Assembly (NCBI GenBank): GCA_910587495.1
Contig: CAJUMT010000028.1
Span: 1 to 21,893, forward strand
DNA length: 21,893 nt
Direction of reading: 5' to 3'
Source: an uncultured Lachnospiraceae bacterium
GTDB taxonomy: Bacteria > Bacillota_A > Clostridia > Lachnospirales > Lachnospiraceae
Part shown: in pieces, positions 16,507 through 21,893 of the stretch
Numbering within the stretch: the first letter of the stretch is position 1
Layout of the letters: every line of letters begins with the position of its first letter
Translations under genes and position numbers: made by a program
Notes under the pieces: generated by a model
Database searches by the model: none
What the model saw: the letters and a program-made list of their open reading frames with translations, nothing else
What the model was told of the DNA's origin: nothing

Positions 16507-16542
16507 AAAAAGGCAGAACGCTGATGCCGGTTCTGCCTTTTT
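16507..16542. terminator. Hairpin terminator after the helical repeat protein gene
   Basis: AAAAAGGCAGAAC at 16507-16519 pairs with GTTCTGCCTTTTT at 16530-16542 around a 10-nt loop. On the minus strand it begins 16 bp after the stop of the repeat-protein gene and ends in a T-run. Confidence 0.85.
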
Positions 16543-16557
16543 GATTCCCTATATAAT

Positions 16558-17223
16558 TTAATGGCTGGCTGCCCATGCTGCCGCTTCAGCTGCGATCTGC
16601 TGATCCAGGGCTGCTTTGGCTGCCGCTTTAGCGGCTACTTCCGCAGCTACCTGCTGCTGTGTCGCGAGCCATTCAGCCTGTTTGGCTGCCATATACTCAT
16701 CCAGGATCTTCTGGTCTGCCGCAAGTTTGGCCGCGATCTGCTGGTCTGTGATCTGCTGTTCGACTGCGAGCCTGGCCGCAATCTGCTGATCCAGAGTGGC
16801 TTTATCTGTTGCCGTTATTGCCGGCAGGCTGGTTCCAAGTTTAGCTGCGATTTGCTGGGCTGTAATTGCCTGGTCAGCTGCGAGCTTGGCCGCGATTTGC
16901 TGTTCTAAGGCTGCTTTTTCTGCTGCTTGTGCTGCGATTTGCTGATTAATCGCTTCCTGTTCTGCCGCGAGCTGCGCTGCGATCTGCTGATCCAGAGCCG
17001 CTTTTTCTGCTGCCTTGGCCGCCACTTCCGCAGCTACCTGCTGCTGTGTCGCGAGCCATTCAGCCTGTTTGGCTGCCATATACTCATCTACAGCCTGCTG
17101 ATCGGCCTCAAGTTTTGCTTTCACCTGTTCCGCAGTCGTCGGTTCCTGTGCGGAAACACTCATCGGCACGCTGCCTAAAAAAATAACGCCTGCAAGTAAC
17201 AATGCACTTCCCAGTTTTTTCAT
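16558..17223 (-). CDS. Secreted Ala/Gln-rich helical repeat protein
   Basis: This 221-residue protein has a signal peptide (MKKLGSALLLAGVIFLGSVP, probable cleavage after VSA at 25). The mature part has no cysteine and is almost all A, Q, E, K, D, L and I. QQIAA occurs seven times, mostly 15 residues apart (I81, I96, I110, I125, then I148, I163, and I210), a period suited to an extended amphipathic helix. A single break, TSLPAIT at 131-137, divides it into two arms. A block starting DEYMAAKQAEWLATQQQVAA occurs at 46-65 and again at 175-194. No cell-wall anchor or membrane segment is visible. It has a strong AAGGAGG site 7 nt from ATG 17223, its own promoter and its own terminator. I do not recognise a family. 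A secreted coiled-coil or fibrous role is inference. Confidence 0.85.
   Translation of the reverse strand: MKKLGSALLLAGVIFLGSVPMSVSAQEPTTAEQVKAKLEADQQAVDEYMAAKQAEWLATQQQVAAEVAAKAAEKAALDQQIAAQLAAEQEAINQQIAAQAAEKAALEQQIAAKLAADQAITAQQIAAKLGTSLPAITATDKATLDQQIAARLAVEQQITDQQIAAKLAADQKILDEYMAAKQAEWLATQQQVAAEVAAKAAAKAALDQQIAAEAAAWAASH
16637..16701. repeat. 65-bp direct repeat, copy 1, inside the helical repeat protein gene
   Basis: Sixty-five bases from ACTTCCGCAG to TACTCATC are identical to 17024-17088, 387 bp away in the same orientation and codon frame. Identity extends through wobble positions, which indicates recent duplication or gene conversion. Confidence 0.92.
17024..17088. repeat. 65-bp direct repeat, copy 2, inside the helical repeat protein gene
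   Basis: Identical to 16637-16701. It encodes the N-terminal copy of the EYMAAKQAEWLATQQQ block. Confidence 0.92.
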
Positions 17224-17272
17224 TCTTGTTCCTCCTTTGTCTGTTCAGGTAAATATTTACTATTGCATAAAT

Positions 17273-17301
17273 ATAATAGCATTGTTTGCGTTTGGAATCA
17301 A
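17273..17301 (-). promoter_or_regulatory. Promoter of the helical repeat protein gene
   Basis: Minus strand: -35 TTGATT at 17296-17301, 17-bp spacer, -10 TATTAT at 17273-17278, about 50 bp upstream of ATG 17223. Confidence 0.6.
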
Positions 17302-17307
17302 TATGGT

Positions 17308-17337
17308 CTGGCAAAATCGCGGCCCGTATAGTACAAT
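17308..17337 (+). promoter_or_regulatory. Probable promoter of the third acyltransferase gene
   Basis: Plus strand: -35 CTGGCA at 17308-17313, 18-bp spacer, -10 TACAAT at 17332-17337. Its -35 lies 6 bp from the -35 of the divergent promoter for the helical repeat protein, so a single protein bound here could affect both genes. Confidence 0.42.
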
Positions 17338-17406
17338 GGATTCAATTATTTTTGTATGAAAGCCCCGGCAGCTCCGGTATGGAATCTTGGAAATGAGGGA
17401 TAGAGA

Positions 17407-18390
17407 ATGAAAGAAAGAAACAACTCGATTGACTGCCTGAAAGGAATTACCATTCTTTTAGTTATGTTCGGCCATGTACAGGTGCATAACCATATGACGG
17501 ATCCGTACTTATATGACATTATAAAATCTTTACAAATGCCAATGTTTTTTTTGATCAGTGGTTATCTGGCGGGCGCAGGCACGAAGGTCCAGGATTTTAG
17601 GCAGTATAAAAGCCGGATGGGGAAGCGCGCAGTATCGTACTTGCTTCCCTTCTTCTCTTGGCTTGTGCTGCAGCACATTACCTATGTTCCGCAAGCATTG
17701 CGCACAGTGCTGTTCCAGCTGGATTATGGACTGTGGTTTCTGATGGCGCTGTTTCTCTTTACTTGGATGGCCTATACGGCTCAGTTTTTGCAGGCAAAGA
17801 CGGGGAAGGAGTGGTCATTTTGGCTCGCATTGTCCGCAGGCTGTCTTTTGGTGCTGGCTGCCTATCTGGCAGGGGTGACATTCTTAAGTCCGTCCATTTT
17901 GGTTATTTACCTGCCCTACTATGTGTCGGCTTACTTCTGGGGGATGTATGCGGATGCCCTGGGGAAATGGGTGTCAGTAAAGTTTCAAAGGGTAGTGGCG
18001 TATGGCGGGGGGATTGTGTTTATCCTGATGGCGGTCCTGCTGGATCTGGTGACGGTATCAAGCTTTATGATGCTGGGCGTACAGACAATAGCCTCTTTTT
18101 TAGGATGCCTGTTTGTCATCCGGCTGGTGCTGGACTGGAAAGAGAATAAGGCAAAAACGCGACTGGCGTTCCTGGGGCAGTATACGCTGGAAATCTATGT
18201 GCTGCATTACCAGTTCGCCACTGTGTTGAATCCGGGGGGCAAGGTATATGAGTTTTGGAGTATGCAGGGGATAGGATACAGTATAGCGGCGTTCGCGGTG
18301 ATGAGCGGGATTACGGCAGCCGGGATCTGGGTGATTCGGAGAATGTGGGGCGTGAGGGTATTGCTGTTTGGGAAGAGGAAGAGAGAATAA
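17407..18390 (+). CDS. Acyltransferase 3 family membrane protein (fucose 4-O-acetylase-like)
   Basis: This 327-residue protein begins NNSIDCLKGITILLVMFGH (family histidine H23) followed by LQMPMFFLISGYLAG, and has about ten membrane segments. These are the marks of COG3594-type O-acetyltransferases, which acetylate sugars on surface polysaccharides or antibiotics. GAGGG lies about 7 nt upstream of ATG 17407. It stands alone between its own probable promoter and a decayed region. It is more like the second acyltransferase of the main cluster (11939-12958) than the first. Its substrate may be the same glycan, since a plausible set of polymer genes lies a few kilobases away, but it is not in that operon. 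Confidence 0.85.
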   Translation: MKERNNSIDCLKGITILLVMFGHVQVHNHMTDPYLYDIIKSLQMPMFFLISGYLAGAGTKVQDFRQYKSRMGKRAVSYLLPFFSWLVLQHITYVPQALRTVLFQLDYGLWFLMALFLFTWMAYTAQFLQAKTGKEWSFWLALSAGCLLVLAAYLAGVTFLSPSILVIYLPYYVSAYFWGMYADALGKWVSVKFQRVVAYGGGIVFILMAVLLDLVTVSSFMMLGVQTIASFLGCLFVIRLVLDWKENKAKTRLAFLGQYTLEIYVLHYQFATVLNPGGKVYEFWSMQGIGYSIAAFAVMSGITAAGIWVIRRMWGVRVLLFGKRKRE

Positions 18391-18438
18391 GTTTGGCTTT
18401 ATAACACGAATGGAAGGGATTTCGCCATAATATGTGGA

Positions 18439-18467
18439 TTGATTCTTTTATATGGAATGGTTATAAT
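18439..18467 (+). promoter_or_regulatory. Orphan strong promoter in the gap after the third acyltransferase
   Basis: TTGATT at 18439-18444, 17-bp spacer and perfect TATAAT at 18462-18467. No intact gene follows on this strand before 20554. The transcript would cover two 29-bp repeats and run antisense through the MazF remnant. It may be the promoter of a lost gene or drive a small RNA. The gap 18391-18577 holds nothing else I can support. Confidence 0.5.
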
Positions 18468-18480
18468 GGATTTGGGAAAA

Positions 18481-18509
18481 TAAACAATAACATAAGATGT
18501 ATTTGAATT
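18481..18509 (+). repeat. 29-bp direct repeat, copy 1
   Basis: Starts TAAACAATAACATAAGATGT and ends ATTTGAATT. It matches the second copy at 27 of 29 positions, starting 65 bp downstream. Each copy contains ACAT-N3-ATGT, a small inverted repeat that could bind a dimeric regulator. Confidence 0.85.
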
Positions 18510-18545
18510 GAGGAACGGAATGATAAAGACAATACGGAAATTTGA

Positions 18546-18574
18546 TAAACATTAACATGAGATGTATTTGAATT
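18546..18574 (+). repeat. 29-bp direct repeat, copy 2
   Basis: Starts TAAACATTAACATGAGATGT and ends ATTTGAATT, 3 bp from the end of the truncated MazF-like frame. The two copies may mark a deletion or insertion boundary. Confidence 0.85.
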
Positions 18575-18577
18575 CTG

Positions 18578-19003
18578 TTACGCCTGACAGATACGGTATT
18601 GCCGCACCGATACCGGGCCTTGTCGATAGTTGGGATTTATTTTTGTGCCGTCGCCTTCAATGGGAAGGACGTTTACTTTCTCACTGTAGATATTGGCTTT
18701 TTTGTTCTGGATGATGACGACAAGGTAGTTCCCGCACAGTTCGCTGCCCACGCCTTCTGTGATGAACGCATTGTAGATTTTGCCGCGGTAAGGTTTGACG
18801 GGATGGAATTTCTTTTCGTGGGAGGAACGGAGTTTCCGGTTTTCAATGGAGTTATGGTGCATCCGGCACTGTTCGGGTATGTACCGCAGGTAGGAGACGG
18901 CTTTGCTGACTGAAATGTGTTTGAGGCTTGTGAGGATGCCCTGGAATACGGAAGCCAACGAAGACCTGTCACTGTTGTTTAAGTTGTTTAAAGAATTATA
19001 AAA
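18578..19003 (-). pseudogene. Truncated MazF/PemK-family toxin gene
   Basis: The frame is open from 19003 to the TAA at 18578, with no good start codon (a TTG at 18958 lacks a ribosome binding site). The middle reads KPYRGKIYNAFITEGVGSE, then NYLVVIIQNKKANIYSEKVN and VLPIEGDGTKINPNY. This is the beta-barrel core of MazF/PemK RNA interferases (GxIY...GSE...VVIIQN). After INPNY it ends abruptly in an unrelated tail, RQGPVSVRQYRICQA. Upstream of the core lies the N-terminal extension (SVFQGILTSLKHISVSKAVS) seen in longer Firmicute members, but its beginning is lost. The second half of the toxin fold is missing, so it is very unlikely to work as an RNase. No antitoxin gene is adjacent. Confidence 0.65.
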
Positions 19004-19031
19004 TTATCCCTATGAAAAGAAAGGAGGAGCT

Positions 19032-19124
19032 ATGGTAAGTATAAACGTTAATGTAAGACCAGAGATTATCGCATGGATATTGCGTATAATCCAGTTTGAA
19101 AATATCCGGAACTGCGTGTTGTAA
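19032..19124 (+). pseudogene. N-terminal remnant, possibly of an XRE/ImmA-IrrE-type protein
   Basis: A strong AAGGAGG site at 19021-19027 precedes ATG 19032. The 30-codon frame begins MVSINVNVRPEIIAWILR, which resembles the first residues of HTH/ImmA-IrrE (COG2856-like) proteins, and then changes to unrelated sequence (IIQFENIRNCVL) before TAA. The intact translation signal with a body cut after about 18 codons points to a deletion. Family identification from so few residues is tentative. Confidence 0.4.
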
Positions 19125-19177
19125 AAAGCATTTAAACCAACATAATGTAATTCATATCGGCTTAAGCAGGCAGCCGG

Positions 19178-19378
19178 ATGGATGCGGAGGACAGCTTTAT
19201 TTTTATTCTGGATGAATGGGATTCCAGGGATGAAATTTTGTCGGCCATGGTGGTGTATGGTTTTCTTGCTTATTATGATGGTTATCTTACGATTCCCAAC
19301 CGTGAGCTGATGGAGAAGTTTCAGAGGGTGCTTTCCCGTGACAGTATGGGTGAAATAAAAGAGCGGGTTTTGTCCTAA
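19178..19378 (+). pseudogene. C-terminal fragment of an AAA-ATPase/PD-(D/E)XK nuclease-family protein
   Basis: The 66-codon frame contains DEILSAMVVYGFLAYYDGYL, then TIPNRELMEKFQRVLSRDSM. This is the well-known segment between the ATPase and nuclease parts of the large 'predicted AAA-ATPase' family (PF09820 with PDDEXK_9), which normally exceeds 500 residues. Both the ATPase part upstream and the nuclease part downstream are missing. No ribosome binding site precedes ATG 19178 and a stop codon lies five codons upstream. It is a relic of a gene common in multiple copies in Lachnospiraceae and Bacteroidetes. The remaining bases up to 19433 hold nothing recognisable. Confidence 0.6.
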
Positions 19379-19433
19379 GCAGGTTATCGCTGCTGTTTCG
19401 AGGCGGGAGTCAAAGGAGATTAAAGAAAGCATT

Positions 19434-20342
19434 CTACTCCTTAATCTCCACATTAATCGAATACTTCTTCCTGAATTCCCTGATTGAAAGCCCCTCCTCC
19501 TGCCGGATCAGATTGCGCAGGGTAGCGGGGGAATTAAAGCCGACCAGCGCGGCGATCTTTTCTACAGAATAGTTAGTGCTGCATAGATAGTTTTTGGCAT
19601 ACTCCATGCGTAAAATACTTAAAGTGCGGCTGAAAGTAGTGCCGAACAGGGACTGGAAGACTCTGTTTACATGGCGTGGTGCAATATTCAGGTACTTTGC
19701 GACGCTGTTGATGGTAATGTCATTCTGATAATTCATATGGATGAATTTAGAGGCCTCCAGCCCCAGGTTCAATGTTCCGTTCGGATGTTTCTGGGCGGAA
19801 TGGGAGTTGTTGATATGGCGAAGGGACAGGATCACAAACTGCCAGAAAAGAAAATTGGACGTAGAAACCCAGCCGATTTTCTTCTCGCGTTGCTCTTTTG
19901 CGATATTATGAATCATATATTCTGCCTCAAAGGGTTCCTTGATTAATATATATTTTTCTTTCTGGATCTGTTCTAACTGATACAGGATTTCTTTTGCTTC
20001 CAGGGAATGGAACGCAAGATTCTTTCCGGTTTTCGGAATAATTTCAAAAATTAAAACAAAATATTTCCAGTGTTTTCCCGGCGTATGCAGGACGTAGTGT
20101 TTAATATCAGGCGCTACAAATATGATTTCTTTTTCGGACAGGATTTCAACATGGTCATGTACATAGATCTGCAAAGAACCTTCCGTTACATAGTAGATTT
20201 CAAACATTGGATGATAGTGCATGAATTCAATAACAGAATCGGACATCCATTCGGAATAATGGATAATGAAATCCAGATCCGGCATGGAAACATTGGAAAT
20301 ATAATTTTGATACAGACTGTTTGGTTCATAATGTTTATCCAT
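19434..20342 (-). CDS. AraC-family transcriptional regulator
   Basis: This 302-residue protein has an N-terminal cupin sensor domain (FMHYHPMFEIYYVTEGSLQI at about 40-59; FVAPDIKHYVLHTPG) and a C-terminal double helix-turn-helix. The first HTH is around DITINSVAKYLNIAPRHVNR. The second is around YSVEKIAALVGFNSPATLRN, followed by EGLSIREFRKKY. ATG 20342 has AAGGAG about 7 nt upstream. It is divergent from a zinc-dependent dehydrogenase gene, which is its likely target. Two 17-bp direct repeats between the genes are probable binding sites. The cupin domain usually binds a sugar or related small molecule; the ligand is unknown. Confidence 0.92.
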   Translation of the reverse strand: MDKHYEPNSLYQNYISNVSMPDLDFIIHYSEWMSDSVIEFMHYHPMFEIYYVTEGSLQIYVHDHVEILSEKEIIFVAPDIKHYVLHTPGKHWKYFVLIFEIIPKTGKNLAFHSLEAKEILYQLEQIQKEKYILIKEPFEAEYMIHNIAKEQREKKIGWVSTSNFLFWQFVILSLRHINNSHSAQKHPNGTLNLGLEASKFIHMNYQNDITINSVAKYLNIAPRHVNRVFQSLFGTTFSRTLSILRMEYAKNYLCSTNYSVEKIAALVGFNSPATLRNLIRQEEGLSIREFRKKYSINVEIKE

Positions 20343-20373
20343 AGTACACTCCTTGAAAAGTGGCTGTTATGAC

Positions 20374-20402
20374 ATAATATCCCATTCTTGCATATAAGAA
20401 TA
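20374..20402 (-). promoter_or_regulatory. Possible promoter of the AraC-family gene
   Basis: Minus strand -10 TATTAT at 20374-20379 with only a poor -35 (ATTCTT at 20397-20402, 17-bp spacing). The -35 region lies within an inverted repeat, ATTCTT-N6-AAGAAT (20384-20401), and 7 bp from the first 17-bp direct repeat, so autoregulation is possible. Confidence 0.35.
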
Positions 20403-20409
20403 CACCAAA

Positions 20410-20456
20410 ATATTTCGCAAAAACAGACATAAAACAGACATATTTTACAAAAACAG
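20410..20456. promoter_or_regulatory. Two 17-bp direct repeats, probable AraC-family operator
   Basis: ATATTTCGCAAAAACAG at 20410-20426 and ATATTTTACAAAAACAG at 20440-20456 match at 15 of 17 positions. They start exactly 30 bp apart, so both lie on nearly the same face of the helix. The second ends 14 bp before the -35 of the dehydrogenase promoter, the classical position for AraC-type activation. Confidence 0.6.
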
Positions 20457-20470
20457 GTCCGAATGGTGTG

Positions 20471-20499
20471 CCGACAGTTAGAAAAAAAGTATATATAAT
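20471..20499 (+). promoter_or_regulatory. Promoter of the dehydrogenase gene
   Basis: Perfect -10 TATAAT at 20494-20499 with a weak -35 CCGACA at 20471-20476 and a 17-bp spacer. A poor -35 with a good -10 suits an activator-dependent promoter. Confidence 0.5.
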
Positions 20500-20553
20500 A
20501 AACATATATTTGCTGATAATTCAGCGGTAGTAATAAAAAAGGAGGAATTCGTG

Positions 20554-21630
20554 ATGGGAACTATGAAAACATTGTGCGGCGTTCGGGTGGGCAATATGAA
20601 AGATCCGGATCCCAAGACCCGAGGACTTGTGGATTTTCGTGAACTGCCTTTTCCGGATCAGTTAGGCCCGCAGGAAGTGAAGATCAAAGTTGCGTATTGT
20701 GCAATCTGTGGCTCGGACCCGCATTGTGTGGACGGATGTTTTGGCCAGCCGAAAGGATCAACAGAGCCGATTCCGCTGGGACATGAGATATCCGGTGTTA
20801 TCGTTGAGCTGGGATCGGAGGCCAATCATAAGGGACTGAAAGTCGGAGACCGGGTCGGCGGCAATTTTCTTAAATTTTGCGGAGGATGTTACAACTGTTC
20901 CAGTGGAAAACAGCAGTTTTGCACTAATGTGACACATAACGCTCCGGGATTTGCGCCTTATATCATTTGGCACGAAGATCAGGTGTATAAGCTACCGGAC
21001 AGTGTGGGTTTAAAAGAAGGCTGTCTGTTGGAACCTTTGTCCATTATTGTCCGCATGATGGATAAATGCAATGTGAAAGCCGGAAATACGGTGCTGGTCA
21101 ATGGAGGAGGTCCGATCGGGCTTTTGGCGGTGCATGTTTTGTCCATGTACGGCGCGGCGAAGCTTACGATCAGCGAACCGATCGCCGACAGAAGAACACT
21201 GGCGAAGGAACTCGGCGCCGAGTATACCATTGATCCGATTCACGAAGACCTGATCAAACGCGCGGACGAGATTACGGAAGGCCACGGCTATGATATTGTT
21301 CTGGATTGTTCCGGTTTTGCACCGTCCTGTCCGGCGCTTCCGGAGGTGGCGGCTGTAGGTGGGACTTTGATCTACGGCGCACAGTACCCTAATGATTACG
21401 AGATGCCCTTTAACATTTCCAAATATTGTTATTTTAAAGAACTGACAATCAGCGGCGTGTATGTGGCTCCGTATGCGTATCCAAGGGCTGTCAACCTGCT
21501 TCCTAAACTGAATCTAAAGTGTTTGACGGAAAAGGTATTTGAGTTTGAGGATGCAGTTGAAGCTTTCCAGGCGCAGCTGACCGGAAAATATCCGAAAATT
21601 CTGATTCGATGCAACCAGGATCTGGAATAA
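20554..21630 (+). CDS. Zinc-dependent medium-chain alcohol/polyol dehydrogenase
   Basis: This 358-residue protein belongs to the MDR superfamily (threonine/sorbitol dehydrogenase-like). Catalytic zinc ligands are C52 in AICGSD, H77 and E78 in LGHE, and probably E160 in LLEP. The structural zinc site is complete (C109, C112, C115, C123). The Rossmann motif NGGGPIG lies at 183-189. It should oxidise a polyol or secondary alcohol with NAD(P)+, or reduce the matching ketone; the substrate is not readable. ATG 20554 is chosen because AAAGGAGG lies 8 nt upstream; GTG 20551 is the alternative. It is divergent from an AraC regulator and followed by a separate promoter and leader for another gene, so it may be part of an inducible sugar or polyol pathway continuing beyond the window. 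Confidence 0.9.
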   Translation: MGTMKTLCGVRVGNMKDPDPKTRGLVDFRELPFPDQLGPQEVKIKVAYCAICGSDPHCVDGCFGQPKGSTEPIPLGHEISGVIVELGSEANHKGLKVGDRVGGNFLKFCGGCYNCSSGKQQFCTNVTHNAPGFAPYIIWHEDQVYKLPDSVGLKEGCLLEPLSIIVRMMDKCNVKAGNTVLVNGGGPIGLLAVHVLSMYGAAKLTISEPIADRRTLAKELGAEYTIDPIHEDLIKRADEITEGHGYDIVLDCSGFAPSCPALPEVAAVGGTLIYGAQYPNDYEMPFNISKYCYFKELTISGVYVAPYAYPRAVNLLPKLNLKCLTEKVFEFEDAVEAFQAQLTGKYPKILIRCNQDLE

Positions 21631-21635
21631 TTGTG

Positions 21636-21663
21636 TTGACAAAACAGCAACGGAACGGACAAT
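21636..21663 (+). promoter_or_regulatory. Probable promoter for the gene starting at 21868
   Basis: Perfect -35 TTGACA at 21636-21641, 16-bp spacer, weak -10 GACAAT at 21658-21663. It begins 5 bp after the dehydrogenase stop. The -10 overlaps the start of the first tandem repeat; the second repeat lacks a TTGACA at the equivalent place. Confidence 0.4.
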
Positions 21664-21853
21664 GCCCGAGAGGATTTACGGACGTGTCTTTTTACGATCG
21701 GAAATGCTCTCAGATCAAGGGGCATTGGAAGTGTAGTTGCGGAACTTAGACAGCACGGAACGGACAATGCCCGAGAGGATTTACGGACGTGTCTTTTTAC
21801 GGTCGGAAATGCGCTCAGATCAAGGGGCATTGGAAGTGTAGTTGCGGAACTTA
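21651..21853 (+). repeat. Tandem duplication, two 98-bp units with a 105-bp period
   Basis: Unit 1 (21651-21748) and unit 2 (21756-21853) match at 96 of 98 positions. Both start CGGAACGGACAATGCCCGAG and end GTTGCGGAACTTA. The 7-nt joints before each unit are also related (ACAGCAA, GACAGCA). No long reading frame on either strand looks protein-coding, so the duplication is of a non-coding element. Confidence 0.95.
21660..21851 (+). promoter_or_regulatory. Structured leader: two long hairpins, each followed by a small hairpin
   Basis: Each repeat unit can fold as one hairpin of 68 nt (21660-21727 and 21765-21832). The base is an 8-bp perfect stem CAATGCCC/GGGCATTG. An internal loop AGATCAAG on the 3' side follows, then GAGAG/CTCTC, ATTT/AAAT and an imperfect top stem with a U-rich loop. 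A second hairpin, AGTT-GCGG-AACT, follows at 21735-21746 and 21840-21851. The last one ends 5 bp before the AGGAGG of the next gene. The two differences between units fall at A32xA47 in the top stem and at one GAGAG/CTCTC pair (U to G, lost in unit 2). I do not recognise a known riboswitch. It could instead be a DNA-binding site array. Confidence 0.5.
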
Positions 21854-21867
21854 AATAGGAGGTAAAA

Positions 21868-21893
21868 ATGGCAAATAAAGAAGAAGTATTACG
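21868..21893 (+). CDS. Start of an unidentified gene, cut by window end
   Basis: ATG 21868 follows AGGAGG at 21857-21862 with 5 nt spacing. The first residues are MANKEEVL. Too little is visible for a function. Its position behind the tandem hairpin leader and downstream of an AraC-linked dehydrogenase makes it the likely target of that leader. Confidence 0.7.

Noticed and set aside
18481..18574. Possible CRISPR array from the two 29-bp repeats
   Set aside because: Only two copies, with a 36-bp spacer but imperfect repeats, no further units and no cas genes nearby.
18562..18714. 50-codon plus-strand frame starting MYLNSVTPDRYG
   Set aside because: No ribosome binding site and it lies antisense to the MazF remnant; only the shared repeat supplies its start codon.
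19010..19453. 147-codon minus-strand frame
   Set aside because: It covers the decayed region and overlaps opposite-strand remnants with recognisable family motifs; no start signal.
21429..21830. Minus-strand frame with an internal protein repeat (MPLDL...)
   Set aside because: The apparent protein repeat merely reflects the 105-bp DNA tandem repeat; half of it is antisense to the dehydrogenase.
21651..21853. Tandem glycine riboswitch or T-box for the duplicated leader
   Set aside because: The conserved aptamer cores of the glycine riboswitch and the T-box sequence with its antiterminator are not seen.

Overview
The window looks like a chromosomal segment from a gut-type Firmicute, most likely a Lachnospiraceae (Clostridia) bacterium. 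The support is indirect: strong AGGAGG-type ribosome binding sites, TTGACA/TATAAT-type promoters, a giant InlB-repeat/Ig-like surface protein, and protein families typical of that group. No rRNA, tRNA or CRISPR array was seen.

Layout. (1) 1-2902: the 3' part of a large surface protein, cut by the window edge, closed by a hairpin terminator. (2) 2940-3483, minus: a RelE/ParE-type toxin-antitoxin pair with its own promoter. (3) 3773-4495: a zinc-binding pRiA4b ORF-3-like protein. (4) 4536-12958, plus: nine tightly packed or overlapping genes for a cell-surface glycan. They are a GT4 and a GT2 cytoplasmic glycosyltransferase, a soluble DPM1-like GT2 with a DUF2304 membrane partner, a membrane-anchored GtrB-like GT2, two Gpi18-like multi-span GT-C proteins (the second lacking the conserved motifs of the first) and two O-acyltransferases. 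The cluster therefore seems to hold two sets of lipid-linked sugar donor synthase, GT-C transferase and acyltransferase. (5) 12996-16488, minus: a TagB/TagF-like glycerophosphotransferase followed by a GH36 alpha-galactosidase, with a clear promoter and a shared bidirectional terminator against the glycan operon. (6) 16558-17223, minus: a secreted Ala/Gln-rich helical repeat protein with a 65-bp internal duplication. (7) 17407-18390, plus: a third acyltransferase, transcribed divergently from it.

(8) 18391-19433 is a decay zone: an orphan promoter, two 29-bp direct repeats, a truncated MazF/PemK toxin, the first codons of what may be an XRE/ImmA-IrrE-type gene, and a C-terminal fragment of an AAA-ATPase/PD-(D/E)XK family protein. 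(9) 19434-21630: an AraC-family regulator divergent from a zinc-dependent medium-chain dehydrogenase. Two 17-bp direct repeats spaced exactly 30 bp lie just upstream of the dehydrogenase promoter and are probable operators. (10) 21631-21893: a promoter, then a leader made of two near-identical 105-bp repeats. Each can fold into one long hairpin plus a small GCGG-loop hairpin, just ahead of the strong ribosome binding site of a gene that runs off the window.

The best candidates for undescribed biology are the tandem hairpin leader (21651-21853), the helical repeat protein (16558-17223) and the two-track glycan cluster with its degenerate GT-C paralog. All family calls come from reading motifs by eye; no database search was run.
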